Position numbers and translations under genes: made by a program. This document shows, in pieces, positions 10,147 through 19,069 of a stretch of 64,000 nucleotides of DNA (positions are counted from its first letter, which is position 1; the number at the start of each line of letters is the position of its first letter). This stretch comes from Rhodomicrobium vannielii ATCC 17100 (GTDB lineage Bacteria > Pseudomonadota > Alphaproteobacteria > Rhizobiales > Rhodomicrobiaceae): the NCBI RefSeq assembly GCF_000166055.1, contig NC_014664.1, positions 2,300,001 through 2,364,000 of the forward strand. Reading direction: 5' to 3'. The notes below the pieces were generated by a model. The model was not told where the DNA came from and made no database searches. It worked only from the letters and a program-made list of their open reading frames with translations.

Positions 10147-11555
10147 GCCGCCTTTTCCTTGGCAGGCGGAGCGGACAGGGCTTCGACGGCAGCGCGGAAG
10201 GCGTCGCCGCGAATTTCAAAGTTCGGGTACTGGTCGTAGGAGGCGCAGGCGGGAGAGAGCAACACCACCGCGTCCTCGCCCGAGCCTTGTGCTGCGGCGT
10301 CGGCGGCGGCCTCGGCCACCGCGCGGTCGAGCGTGCGCGCCATCGACACCGGCACGCGCCCGCCGATGGTCTGCGCGAACTCCTCCGCCGCGACGCCGAT
10401 GAGATACGCCTTCTTGATACGCGGGAAGAAGGGCGCCAGCGGCTCGATGCCGCCCGCCTTCGGTTTGCCGCCTGCGATCCAGTAGATGTTGGTGAAGGAG
10501 AGAAGCGCGCGCTCGGCGGCGTCCGCGTTCGTGGCCTTCGAGTCGTTCACGAACAGCACATGGCCGATGCGGCGAATTTCCTGCATGCGGTGGGCGAGGC
10601 CGGGGAAGCTTTGCAGTCCTTCGACGAGGGTGGCCCATGGAAGGCCGAGGCTGCGCGTGGCGGCGAGCGCTGCGGCGGCGTTCTGCGCGTTGTGCGCGCC
10701 GCGTAACGAGCCGATGCCGGAGAGTGAGGCGCGATTTTGCAGCGCGCCGTCCGCAAGCTCGAACAGGCCGGAGCCTTCTCCGTAGATGCCGGTCGCCACG
10801 GGCTTCGTCGACGAAATGCGTAGCGTCCGCACGCCGCGCGCCTCAGCCCGCGCCGCGATGGCGTCGCACAGCGCGTCGTCCGCGCCGATGACCGCCGTGC
10901 CTCCGCCCGTCATGTTGGCGAAGAGTTTCTCCTTCACGGCGGCGTAGCCTTCGAGGCTGCCGTGGCGGTCTATATGGTCGGGCGTGATGTTGAGAAGGAT
11001 GCCCGCATCGGGATCGAGGCTGGGCGTCAGGTCGAGCTGGAAACTCGACAGCTCAAGCACGTAATGCTGGCCGTCGACAAACGGCGGCAGGTCGAGCACC
11101 GCTCTGCCGATGTTGCCGCCGCAAACGCTCGCGCGCCCCGCCGCGTTCAGCAGGTGGTTCGACAGCGCCGTGGTGGTGGATTTGCCGTTGGTGCCCGTGA
11201 TGGCGATGACCGGGCAGTTCGCACCGACGCGCCGCCGCTCGCGGAAAAAGATCTCCGTATCGCCGATGATCTCGACGCCGTTCGCCTCAGCGAGCTTCAC
11301 GGTCCAATGCGGCTCGGGATGCGTGAGCGGCACGCCCGGCGCGAGCACGAGGCTGTCGAGCGCGCGCCAGTCGATCTCGCGCAGGTCGCGCACCGGAAGC
11401 CCCGCCGCGACCGCAGCATCGCGCCCTTTCTCGCCATCGTCCCAGACCATCGTCTCCGCGCCGCCCGCGATCAACGAACGCGCAGCCGCAAGCCCCGACA
11501 TCCCCATGCCGAAGACGGCAACCTTCCGGCCCTTGAACGAGTGCGCTTCGATCAT
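10143..11555 (-). CDS. murD: UDP-N-acetylmuramoylalanine--D-glutamate ligase
   Basis: MurD adds D-glutamate to UDP-MurNAc-L-Ala. The 470-residue protein begins MIEAHSFKGRKVAVFGMGMS, a Rossmann start, and carries the P-loop ITGTNGKSTTTAL, the segment VLELSSFQLDLT, LNITPDHIDRHG and the C-terminal FVNDSKATNADAAERAL and IYWIAGGKPKAGG. A longer open frame continues upstream to 12353 but covers mraY in another frame, so I place the start at the ATG at 11555, five bases beyond the mraY stop. Confidence 0.97.
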   Translation of the reverse strand: MIEAHSFKGRKVAVFGMGMSGLAAARSLIAGGAETMVWDDGEKGRDAAVAAGLPVRDLREIDWRALDSLVLAPGVPLTHPEPHWTVKLAEANGVEIIGDTEIFFRERRRVGANCPVIAITGTNGKSTTTALSNHLLNAAGRASVCGGNIGRAVLDLPPFVDGQHYVLELSSFQLDLTPSLDPDAGILLNITPDHIDRHGSLEGYAAVKEKLFANMTGGGTAVIGADDALCDAIAARAEARGVRTLRISSTKPVATGIYGEGSGLFELADGALQNRASLSGIGSLRGAHNAQNAAAALAATRSLGLPWATLVEGLQSFPGLAHRMQEIRRIGHVLFVNDSKATNADAAERALLSFTNIYWIAGGKPKAGGIEPLAPFFPRIKKAYLIGVAAEEFAQTIGGRVPVSMARTLDRAVAEAAADAAAQGSGEDAVVLLSPACASYDQYPNFEIRGDAFRAAVEALSAPPAKEKAA

Positions 11556-11560
11556 GTGCG

Positions 11561-12646
11561 TTACCTCAGCTTCAGCGTGGCCAGCCCGACGAGGGCGAGG
11601 ATCACGGCGATGATCCAGAAACGCACGACGACTGTGGGTTCGGCCCAGCCCTTCTGCTCGAAATGGTGATGCAGCGGCGCCATTCGGAAGACGCGCTTGC
11701 CTGTCAGCTTGTAGGACAACACCTGCACGATCACGGAAACGGTTTCGAGCACGAACAGGCCGCCGACGATGGCGAGCACGATCTCGTGCTTTACGGCGAC
11801 GGCGATGGAGCCGAGAAGGCCGCCGAGCGCCAGCGACCCGGTGTCGCCCATGAAGATCATGGCGGGCGGCGCGTTGAACCACAGGAAGCCGAGCCCCGCG
11901 CCGAGCAGCGCGCCGCAGACGACGGCAAGTTCGCCCGCACCGGGCACGAAATGGATTTGCAGATATTCGGAGAAGATGCGGTTGCCGACGAGATAGGCGA
12001 TCAGCCCGAAGGTGGCCGCCGCGATCATGACCGGCACAATGGCGAGACCGTCGAGGCCATCCGTAAGGTTCACCGCGTTGCCCGCGCCAGCGATCACGAA
12101 TACGCCGAGGCACACGAACAGCACCGGGCCGAGCGTAATCACCACGTCCTTCAGGAACGGCACGGTGAGGCTCGTCGAGATCGACGGAGCGGTGGCGACC
12201 ATGATCGCGTAGGTGGCGATGCCCGCGATCAAGAGTTCGAGCAACAGGCGAAAGCGCCCGGAAAAGCCGGACGTGTTGCGCTTCGTGACCTTCAGATAAT
12301 CGTCGTAGAAGCCGATCAGACCGTAGGACAGCGTGACGGCGAGCACGATCCACACGTAAGGGTTATACGGGTTGGCCCACAGGAGCGTCGCCACGCACAG
12401 ACCGAGCAGGATCATGAGCCCGCCCATCGTCGGCGTGCCCTTCTTCGAGAAGTGCGATTTCGGACCGTCCTCGCGGATCGGCTGGCCCTTGCCCTGCCTC
12501 ACCCGCAGCGAGTTGATAAGCGACGGCCCAAGCAGAAACACGATGAGCATCGCGGTAACGACCGCCCCAGCCGTCCGGAAGGTGATGTACCGGAACAGAT
12601 TGAAGAGAGGCGCCTGGTTGCTCAATTCGGCCAACAGATAAAGCAT
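11561..12646 (-). CDS. mraY: Phospho-N-acetylmuramoyl-pentapeptide-transferase
   Basis: MraY is the integral membrane enzyme that transfers phospho-MurNAc-pentapeptide to undecaprenyl phosphate (lipid I). The 361-residue protein starts [20 protein letters not shown] and has ten hydrophobic segments. Family motifs include [13 protein letters not shown], the aspartate pair in [39 protein letters not shown] and the histidine motif APLHHHFE. A longer open frame goes on to 12811, but the family start and length fit the ATG at 12646. A 201-bp gap without a gene separates it from murF. Confidence 0.97.
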   Translation of the reverse strand: MLYLLAELSNQAPLFNLFRYITFRTAGAVVTAMLIVFLLGPSLINSLRVRQGKGQPIREDGPKSHFSKKGTPTMGGLMILLGLCVATLLWANPYNPYVWIVLAVTLSYGLIGFYDDYLKVTKRNTSGFSGRFRLLLELLIAGIATYAIMVATAPSISTSLTVPFLKDVVITLGPVLFVCLGVFVIAGAGNAVNLTDGLDGLAIVPVMIAAATFGLIAYLVGNRIFSEYLQIHFVPGAGELAVVCGALLGAGLGFLWFNAPPAMIFMGDTGSLALGGLLGSIAVAVKHEIVLAIVGGLFVLETVSVIVQVLSYKLTGKRVFRMAPLHHHFEQKGWAEPTVVVRFWIIAVILALVGLATLKLR

Positions 12647-12847
12647 GCAAATGTCCACCTCGGAGCGTGCCCGCCAGTGTGGCAAGCCGTCCCGTTCTTG
12701 TTTTCCGCTCGGCTCTGCCGCTCCGGCGCATCCGGGGCGGGGCCGATCCGAAGCGCCGCGCGATCCTGCGATCAGGCGCCCATTGTCGTGTCCAAGTCGC
12801 CGGCTCCGCATCGGACGGCGCCAGCAAATTGTGAGCCTGCGCTCCGG

Positions 12848-14281
12848 CTAGCTCGGCGAGGATGCGAAACGCGCCTTGAGCGCCTCCGCGATCTGTCCCA
12901 TCCGGCTGCCAAGCGATCCCTTGATCATGACGGCGTCGCCCCCGCAGACGGCATCGAGCACCGGCCCGCGAAGATCCTCCGAGGCGTTGGCCCATCCGCC
13001 GCGCTTTTCGGCGGGCAGACTTTCATGCAGGCTCGCCATCAAAGGACCGGCGCAGAAAACGAGATCGATGGCGTTGGAGTCAACGGCGCTCGCAAGGGAG
13101 GCGTGAAATTGTGGCGCGTCGTGGCCCAGCTCCAACATATCGCCGAGCACGGCGATGCGCCGCGCGTAGCGCGACGGCGGCACCGCGCCCAGCACGTCGA
13201 GAGCGGCGTGCATCGAAGCCGGATTGGCGTTATAGCTTTCGTCTATGACGAGCACAGGGCCGCGCGGCGTTTCGAAGGTAGCGCTTCGGCCGCGTCCCTC
13301 GGGTGCCTCAAAGCGCGCCAGGGCTGCGGCGGCGGCCTCGACATTGCCGCCGAGGAGCGACACGCCCGCCAGCGCCGCGACTGCGTTCTGCGCGAGGTGC
13401 CGCCCGGGTGCGGCGAGCGCGAACGTAACGCGCTGATCGAAAATGTCGGCCGTGACCACGGACCCTTCCTCTGTGCGCTCGAAGCTCACGAGGCGCGCTT
13501 CCGCTTCGGAGCTGAGCCCGAACGGCACGACGCGCGCACTCCTTTCGCGGGCGAACGCCGCCAGACTTTCAAAATGCGGATTGTCGGCGGGCAGGATAGC
13601 CGCCCCGCCTTGCTCCAAGCCTTCGAAGATTTCGGCCTTCGCGCGCGCGATCTCCGCTTCGGAGGTGAAGAACTCGATATGCACCGGCGCGACCCAAGTC
13701 ACGATCGCAACATGCGGCCGCACGAGTTTCGCGAGCGGCACGATCTCGCCCGCGTGGTTCATCCCGATCTCGAACACGCCGAAGCGCGAAGCGGCGGGCA
13801 TGCGCGCGAGAGACAGCGGCACACCCATGAAATTGTTGTAGGATTTTACCGAGGCATGCGTCGGCCCGCTCTCGCCGAGCATCACGCGCAGCATCTCCTT
13901 TGTGGTCGTCTTGCCGACGCTGCCGGTCACGGCGGCGATGCGCGCATCCGTGCGGGCGCGCGCGACGCGGCCAAGCTCCTCAAGCGCCGCGAACGGGTCG
14001 TCCACGCGGAAAAGCGGCTCATCGGCCGCCAACGGCACCTGCGGCGCGTAGTCGCGAGAGACAAGCGCCCCCGCCGCGCCGTTGTCGAAGGCGGCGGTGA
14101 TGAAACGGTGCCCGTCCGAGCGCTCACCCTTGATCGCGACGAACAGATCGCCGCGCTCGACCGTGCGGCTGTCGATGCTGACGCCCGTAACGACGACATC
14201 GGCGGCTGGTGGCGCGATGCCGAGCGCGCGCGCGATCTCCGCGCCGGTCCACAGCGGCTTAGCCACGATTTGCTCAGGCAT
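12848..14281 (-). CDS. murF: UDP-MurNAc-tripeptide--D-alanyl-D-alanine ligase
   Basis: MurF adds D-Ala-D-Ala, completing the pentapeptide precursor. The 477-residue protein starts MPEQIVAKPLWTGAEIARAL; it has the N-terminal VSIDSRTVERGDLFVAIKGE, the P-loop VTGSVGKTTTKEML, the segment NNFMGVPLSL, EIGMNHAGEI, and the C-terminal DESYNANPASMHAAL. The ATG at 14281 overlaps murE by eight bases; the open frame continues farther upstream but only as a shadow of murE. Confidence 0.97.
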   Translation of the reverse strand: MPEQIVAKPLWTGAEIARALGIAPPAADVVVTGVSIDSRTVERGDLFVAIKGERSDGHRFITAAFDNGAAGALVSRDYAPQVPLAADEPLFRVDDPFAALEELGRVARARTDARIAAVTGSVGKTTTKEMLRVMLGESGPTHASVKSYNNFMGVPLSLARMPAASRFGVFEIGMNHAGEIVPLAKLVRPHVAIVTWVAPVHIEFFTSEAEIARAKAEIFEGLEQGGAAILPADNPHFESLAAFARERSARVVPFGLSSEAEARLVSFERTEEGSVVTADIFDQRVTFALAAPGRHLAQNAVAALAGVSLLGGNVEAAAAALARFEAPEGRGRSATFETPRGPVLVIDESYNANPASMHAALDVLGAVPPSRYARRIAVLGDMLELGHDAPQFHASLASAVDSNAIDLVFCAGPLMASLHESLPAEKRGGWANASEDLRGPVLDAVCGGDAVMIKGSLGSRMGQIAEALKARFASSPS

Positions 14282-15815
14282 GGCTTGCTCTCCGTTCTCC
14301 GATGGCGGCGAGCGCAGCAGCGACCGCCTCATGATCGGAATAGGGAATGACCTTGGTGCCGACGATCTGCCCCGTTTCGTGGCCCTTGCCAGCGACAAGC
14401 AACAAATCGCCCCGCTCAAGGTTGCCGATGGCGATGGCGATGGCATCCGCGCGTCCGTCGATCTCGGTCGCGCCCGGTGCTGCCGCCATGATCGCGGCAC
14501 GGATCGCGGCCGGTTCCTCGCTGCGCGGATTGTCGTCTGTGACATAAACGATATCGGCGTTGGCGGTCGCCGCGCGGCCCATCTCGGGACGCTTGCCCCG
14601 GTCGCGATCGCCGCCGCAGCCGAGCACTACGTGCAGCCGACCGGTCACGTAAGGGCGGAGCGCTTCCAGCGCCTTCACCAGCGCGTCGGGCGTGTGGGCA
14701 TAGTCTACGAATATCGGCGCGCCTGCGCTCGTCTCGCCGACATAGTCGAGCCGACCCTTCGCGCCGCGTAGCGTTTCCAGCGCCTCGAAGACGCCTCCCG
14801 CCGAACTGCCGAGCCCGAGCGCGAGCCCCGCCGACACCAGCGCATTCGACACCTGGAACGCGCCCGCAAGCGGCAGCAGCACGGTGAACAGCCGCCCGCG
14901 ATAGATGATCGAAAGTCGCTGGCGGAAGCCGTCGCGCTCGACGCCCTTCAGGCAAAGCGCGGCACCGCGTTCGCCCACGGTCATCACGTCGAGCTTCTTT
15001 GCGCGGGCCGTGCCCACGACATCGTCCGCGTGATCGCCATCCGCGTCGATGATTGCGGGCGCGCCGGAGGGCAGGAGATCGCGGAACAGGCGCATCTTCG
15101 CGTTGAAATAATCTTCGAAGGTCGGGTGATAATCAAGGTGGTCGCGCGTGATGTTCGTGAACGCGCCCGCCGAGAAGCGCACGCCGTCGAGCCGGTGCTG
15201 GTCGAGGCCGTGGCTCGACGCTTCGAGCGCGAGATGCGTCACGCCCTCGTTCGCGAGATCCGCCAGCGCCTTATGCAGCGCGACCGGATCGGGCGTCGTA
15301 TGCGACAGGGGCCGCTCGCCCGCATTGGTGATGATGCCGATGGTGCCGAGGCTCGCAGCGTCGTGGCCCGCTGTCGCCCATATCTGGCGCAGGAATGCCG
15401 CTACGGACGTCTTGCCGTTCGTGCCCGTGACGGCGGCGATGATGTCGGGCTGCGCGCGATAGAACCGGGCGGCGAGAAGCGCCAGCGCGCGCCTCGGCTC
15501 GGCGGCGCGGAGGATGGGCAGGGAAAGCCCCTCGGCGTTTGCCGTTTCGCCCGCAAGCACGGCCACCGCACCGGCAGCTTCCGCCGCCTTTGCGTAAGCC
15601 ATGCCGTCCGCCTTCGTGCCCGAAAGCGCAGCGAACAGCATGCCCGGCCTGACCTGCCTGCTATCGGCGGTAAGACCAGAAATCTCGGGGATCGCCGCCG
15701 TACTGGTATCCGCCGCCGGACCGCGAGCCGCCACGGTCGTCGCGGTATCCGTATGCGGGAGGCTGCCGCGGCTGAGAGTAAGCGGAATATCCTTGATCAG
15801 ATCCGCCAGTTTCAT
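14274..15815 (-). CDS. murE: UDP-MurNAc-L-Ala-D-Glu--meso-diaminopimelate ligase
   Basis: MurE adds the third residue of the stem peptide. The motif DDNPRSEEP contains DNPR, which marks meso-diaminopimelate specificity. The 513-residue protein also has the P-loop AVTGTNGKTSVAAF, EASSHGLDQHRLDG, THLALEASS and VDYAHTPDALVKAL. I start it at the ATG at 15815 (MKLADLIKDIPLTL), the usual N-terminus of the family. This makes it overlap the 3' end of ftsI by 155 bp, and inserts a low-complexity Thr/Ala-rich stretch (about residues 15-42) before ISGLTADSRQVRPG. The insertion corresponds to the overlapped part. Confidence 0.94.
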   Translation of the reverse strand: MKLADLIKDIPLTLSRGSLPHTDTATTVAARGPAADTSTAAIPEISGLTADSRQVRPGMLFAALSGTKADGMAYAKAAEAAGAVAVLAGETANAEGLSLPILRAAEPRRALALLAARFYRAQPDIIAAVTGTNGKTSVAAFLRQIWATAGHDAASLGTIGIITNAGERPLSHTTPDPVALHKALADLANEGVTHLALEASSHGLDQHRLDGVRFSAGAFTNITRDHLDYHPTFEDYFNAKMRLFRDLLPSGAPAIIDADGDHADDVVGTARAKKLDVMTVGERGAALCLKGVERDGFRQRLSIIYRGRLFTVLLPLAGAFQVSNALVSAGLALGLGSSAGGVFEALETLRGAKGRLDYVGETSAGAPIFVDYAHTPDALVKALEALRPYVTGRLHVVLGCGGDRDRGKRPEMGRAATANADIVYVTDDNPRSEEPAAIRAAIMAAAPGATEIDGRADAIAIAIGNLERGDLLLVAGKGHETGQIVGTKVIPYSDHEAVAAALAAIGERRASHA

Positions 15816-17544
15816 AGCGATTGTTCCGGTATGGCGCGCGGCGCGCGTCGTAGGGCGCCGGCTGTTCATAGGAGGTCGCGGCCGCTTCGTCAAACCGGGG
15901 AGTGGGCAGAATGTCGAGCATGGGAGCGATGCGCTTTATGATGGCTCCAACTGTCGGAGCGGCATTCTGCGACGCCTCGTTGCTCTTGGTTCCCGCTTCC
16001 GCGTGAGGCTCGTCGATCGTGACCATGACGAGATATCGCGGCGCGTCGATCGGAACGGCCGCCACGAAACTGTTGATGACGTCCGAGGAATAGCGCCCCT
16101 CTTTCACCTTGAGCGCCGTTCCCGTCTTCCCTCCCACACCCAGACCCTGAACGGCGGCCTTGCGCCCCGTACCCCGTTCGACCACAGCGCGCATCAGATC
16201 GCGCATCGTGGCGCTCGTTTCCGGCGAAATCACGCGCTGCGGCTCGTCGTTCGCATTTTTCTCCGCGATCAGAAATGTCGGCTTCAGCCGTTCGCCGCCG
16301 TTCACGAGCGTAGCCATCGCCGACGCGAACAGCAGCGGCGGCACCGCGATGCCGTGCCCATAGGCCACCGTCGCCACATTCACCGACCGCCACGTTTTCG
16401 GGAAAACTGGCGTTGGCGACGATCCCGCCTCCGTCTCCAGCTTCTCGAACAGGCCGAGCGATCTCAGAAACGCCTGCTGCTTCTCTCCGCCCGCTGCCAG
16501 CGCGATGCGCGCCGAGCCAGTGTTCGACGAGTGGATGAAAATGTCCTCCACCGAGTACATCCGGCGGCTCGCATGCGGGTCGCGCATGGTGAAACGGCCG
16601 AGCTTGAACGGCGTCGCATCGAACATCTCGTAGCGGGTCGCGATGCCCTGATCGAGCGCCATTGCGATGGTGAGCGACTTGAACACCGAGCCGAGTTCGT
16701 AAACGTCGGTCACGACGCGGTTCTGTCGGTTCTGTCCGGCGGCCTGCTCACGGCGGTTCGGGTCGAAGTCGGGCAGCGACGCCGACGCGACCACTTCGCC
16801 GTTCTTCACGTCGAGCACGATGCCCATCGCCGCCTGCGCGGTGTAACGCTCCATGGCCCTCGACAGTTCGTCGGTCAGCGCGTGCTGTACGCCAAGATCG
16901 AGCGAAAGCTTCACGATGGGTCGCTCCGACAGCGATGTCGGCGAGAACTGGCCCGCGAGCTTCTGGTCGATGTACCACTCGACGCCGCTTCGTCCCTCGT
17001 TGTCGACATTCGTGATGCCGAGAATGTGCGCCGCGACGCTTCCGGCGGGATAGACGCGCTGCACGGTCGGCAGCAGTGTCAGCGCCGGGATGCCGAGCGC
17101 ATGCGCGGCTTCGGCCTGTTTCGGCGTCAACCCGCGCTTGACGTATTCGAAGCGGCTGTCCTTGTCGCGAAACCGCCGGGCGAGCGAGCCCTGATCGAGA
17201 TCGGGGAAAAGGGCGACAATCTTTTCGGCGGCCTCATCCGGGTTCAGGATCTGGCTCGGGTTCGCCACCAACCAGTAAACGCGGATGTCGGTTGCGAGGA
17301 GCCTGCCGTTGCGGTCGACGATGTCGGGGCGGCTTTTCGCCAGCGCGACCGGGGCCGACTGCGACGAGAGCGAAGGCATCTCGACAGGCGTCATACCGTA
17401 GCGCGTGATCTCCACCGAGAGGGCGAGAAATCCGAAGGCGAAGCACGCGGCCAGCAGCCGTTGCGCGCTCCGCGCGTTCTGCGCGGCTCGCTCGGCACTT
17501 TGCGCGCCGCCGATCCTGCGGCACAGCGAGGCCAGCGTCACCAT
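15661..17544 (-). CDS. ftsI: Peptidoglycan D,D-transpeptidase FtsI (PBP3)
   Basis: FtsI is the class B penicillin-binding protein that cross-links septal peptidoglycan with FtsW. One membrane segment lies at about residues 29-46, followed by the PBP dimer domain and the transpeptidase domain with the catalytic SVFK (286-289), SSN (339-341) and KTGT (473-476). After about residue 560 comes a tail rich in Tyr, Gly, Arg and Pro, ending DPRDFWSYRR, which is not part of the catalytic fold. The last 51 codons overlap the murE 5' end in another frame. The ATG at 17544 follows ftsL by four bases. Confidence 0.97.
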   Translation of the reverse strand: MVTLASLCRRIGGAQSAERAAQNARSAQRLLAACFAFGFLALSVEITRYGMTPVEMPSLSSQSAPVALAKSRPDIVDRNGRLLATDIRVYWLVANPSQILNPDEAAEKIVALFPDLDQGSLARRFRDKDSRFEYVKRGLTPKQAEAAHALGIPALTLLPTVQRVYPAGSVAAHILGITNVDNEGRSGVEWYIDQKLAGQFSPTSLSERPIVKLSLDLGVQHALTDELSRAMERYTAQAAMGIVLDVKNGEVVASASLPDFDPNRREQAAGQNRQNRVVTDVYELGSVFKSLTIAMALDQGIATRYEMFDATPFKLGRFTMRDPHASRRMYSVEDIFIHSSNTGSARIALAAGGEKQQAFLRSLGLFEKLETEAGSSPTPVFPKTWRSVNVATVAYGHGIAVPPLLFASAMATLVNGGERLKPTFLIAEKNANDEPQRVISPETSATMRDLMRAVVERGTGRKAAVQGLGVGGKTGTALKVKEGRYSSDVINSFVAAVPIDAPRYLVMVTIDEPHAEAGTKSNEASQNAAPTVGAIIKRIAPMLDILPTPRFDEAAATSYEQPAPYDARRAPYRNNRYETGGSDQGYSAYSQPRQPPAYGYRDDRGGSRSGGGYQYGGDPRDFWSYRR

Positions 17545-17548
17545 GGGC

Positions 17549-17938
17549 TTAACGCTCTCCCGTCACCGTCACCGCCGACTGAATCGAGCTTTTCTCGATA
17601 AGCGCCGCAATACCGTCTCTGCGAACCGGCGTCGCGAAGGACGAGGACGGCTGCACGCTTGCGCCGGTGCCGGTGACGACCGCGCTCCATGGCACGAGCT
17701 GCTGCGACGAAATCGGTTCGAGCTTCAGCGTCTTCTTCGCCATCTCCTCGATCCGTTCCGGGCGCGAGAGATAGCTCACCTCGGCGCGCATGAGGGCGAG
17801 GAAGTCGCTTTCGTCCTGAAGCGCGGTAATCAGTTCGCGCGCATCGGTTTCGAGCGCGCGCGTCTTGATCTTCAGGTCGTATGTGTAGGCGAACAATCCT
17901 ACGAGGCAGCCGAAGGCGAGAAGGCAAAGTGAACGCAT
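17549..17938 (-). CDS. ftsL: Cell division protein FtsL
   Basis: FtsL is a small bitopic protein that forms a complex with FtsB and FtsQ and activates FtsWI. The 129-residue product begins MRSLCLLAFGCLVGLFAYTY, a single N-terminal membrane segment, followed by a coiled coil (DLKIKTRALETDARELITAL) and the R-P-E-R-I-E-E-M-A-K motif seen in alphaproteobacterial FtsL. I chose the ATG at 17938 because AGGGA lies eight bases upstream; a TTG at 18013 would add 25 unconserved residues. Position before ftsI supports the call. It is the first gene of the dcw cluster here: mraZ and rsmH are missing. Confidence 0.9.
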   Translation of the reverse strand: MRSLCLLAFGCLVGLFAYTYDLKIKTRALETDARELITALQDESDFLALMRAEVSYLSRPERIEEMAKKTLKLEPISSQQLVPWSAVVTGTGASVQPSSSFATPVRRDGIAALIEKSSIQSAVTVTGER

Positions 17939-18063
17939 AACGGTGATCCCTGCGCGAGCGTCACTCGATACTGCACGGGGGCCGTAAATTTTTCGTACAA
18001 GGAGGGTTAACAAGCTGCTGTCGCGGAGAAGAGCCGGCCCGCCTGTGGCCGACGCGACGCAGG

Positions 18064-18948
18064 TCAGGCGGCCGAGTAGGCGCGCCGCATCAACGACTGA
18101 TCCAGCAATTTCTGCGCGAGGAGCACGGCCGTTGCCGCGCTATCGGCCACGCCGTCCGCACCCACGATATTTGCGTATTGCGGGCAGTCCTTGAACGCGG
18201 CTCCGCCGACCATGATGGTGATCGAAGGATTGCAGGAATGCTGGCGGATCGCCTTGATGGTGTCTTCGATGACGTCGAGACGCGAGTCGCAACTAAGCGA
18301 AACGCCAGCGACGGCGAACCATTCCGCGTGAACGGCCTTGATAACGGTTTCAGGCGAAGCGCCCGCCTCGGAGCGAACATGCCACCCCGCCGCGCGCATG
18401 AATTTCTCGACGACCGCGAGGCCGAAGCGATGCTGCTCACCCGGAGCCGTCAACGTGACGATGCGCCGCATGTCGCCCATGGCGGGGACGCTGTGCGTAT
18501 CGTTGAACACCGCGAGCAATTCCTGAAGCCGCGCGACACCGAGCGTCACATCGAGGAAGTCGCAGCGGTCTTCGTCCCACATGCGGCCGAGATGGCGGGC
18601 AGCCGGTTCGAGAAGCTCCGTGAAAAGAACGTGGAGGGAGAGGCCACGCCGCTTCACGCGCTGGATATAGCTGTGCGCGGCCTGCATGTCCGGCCCGAGC
18701 ACGAGAAGCGCCAGCTCCTCGATTTCGGCCCGCGTAGGCACAAAGGGCTCACAGGCGCAGGGCTTCAACACGTCGTGGTGGATCTGAAACAGCCGGGGAA
18801 TGATTTCCTGAGCAATCACGGACGCCAGACGTTTCTGGCGTTCCTGCGCATCGGAAATGGGGGCTGTGGATTTTGTGGAGCGGGCGACACCTGAGGGATG
18901 ACCAGACGGAAAAAAAGCAGAACTTGAAAATCGCTCTACGTTCCTCAT
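18064..18948 (-). CDS. PpaA/AerR-type cobalamin-binding transcriptional regulator
   Basis: The 294-residue protein has the two-part layout of the PpaA/AerR photosynthesis regulators: a helical domain (about 80-165) with HLGRMWDEDRCDFLDVTLGV followed by ARLQ, and a C-terminal B12-binding fold (about 175-285) with LTAPGEQHRFGLAVVEKF, VAGVSLSCDS and IMVGGAAFKDC. The family replaces the classical D-x-H-x-x-G with E/Q-Q-H-x-x-G, as here, and binds cobalamin through that histidine. Such proteins act as light- and B12-dependent antirepressors of PpsR/CrtJ, controlling bacteriochlorophyll and carotenoid genes; that role here is inferred from the family and from bciB next door. The ATG lies after a strong palindrome (18985-19010). 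It is on the same strand as the dcw cluster, 126 bp upstream of ftsL. Confidence 0.85.
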   Translation of the reverse strand: MRNVERFSSSAFFPSGHPSGVARSTKSTAPISDAQERQKRLASVIAQEIIPRLFQIHHDVLKPCACEPFVPTRAEIEELALLVLGPDMQAAHSYIQRVKRRGLSLHVLFTELLEPAARHLGRMWDEDRCDFLDVTLGVARLQELLAVFNDTHSVPAMGDMRRIVTLTAPGEQHRFGLAVVEKFMRAAGWHVRSEAGASPETVIKAVHAEWFAVAGVSLSCDSRLDVIEDTIKAIRQHSCNPSITIMVGGAAFKDCPQYANIVGADGVADSAATAVLLAQKLLDQSLMRRAYSAA

Positions 18949-18984
18949 AACCCGTTCCCCTCCACCTGCCAGTTTTTGGTGACG

Positions 18985-19010
18985 GTGAAATCACTTTTTA
19001 GTGATTACAC
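18985..19010. promoter_or_regulatory. Operator-like palindrome upstream of the PpaA-like gene
   Basis: AATCACT-TTTT-AGTGATT (18989-19006) is a perfect 7-bp inverted repeat, flanked by GTG-A and A-CAC so that it extends to 26 bp with one mismatch. It sits 37-62 bp before the regulator's ATG and 60 bp after the bciB stop. On the minus strand no T-run follows, so a protein-binding site is more likely than a terminator. It does not match the TGT-N12-ACA PpsR/CrtJ consensus. Confidence 0.55.
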
Positions 19011-19069
19011 GACCGTAAAAGCTTTTCGAGCAAGAAACGTCATTTGCGACAATAAGTCTAGCCATCAAA

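Noticed and set aside
11663-14350. 895-codon open frame opposite murF and mraY
   Set aside because: Antisense shadow of two conserved genes; composition His/Arg-rich as expected from reverse reading of GC-rich coding DNA.
18985-19010. PpsR/CrtJ binding site
   Set aside because: The palindrome does not contain TGT-N12-ACA; kept only as an unassigned operator-like site.
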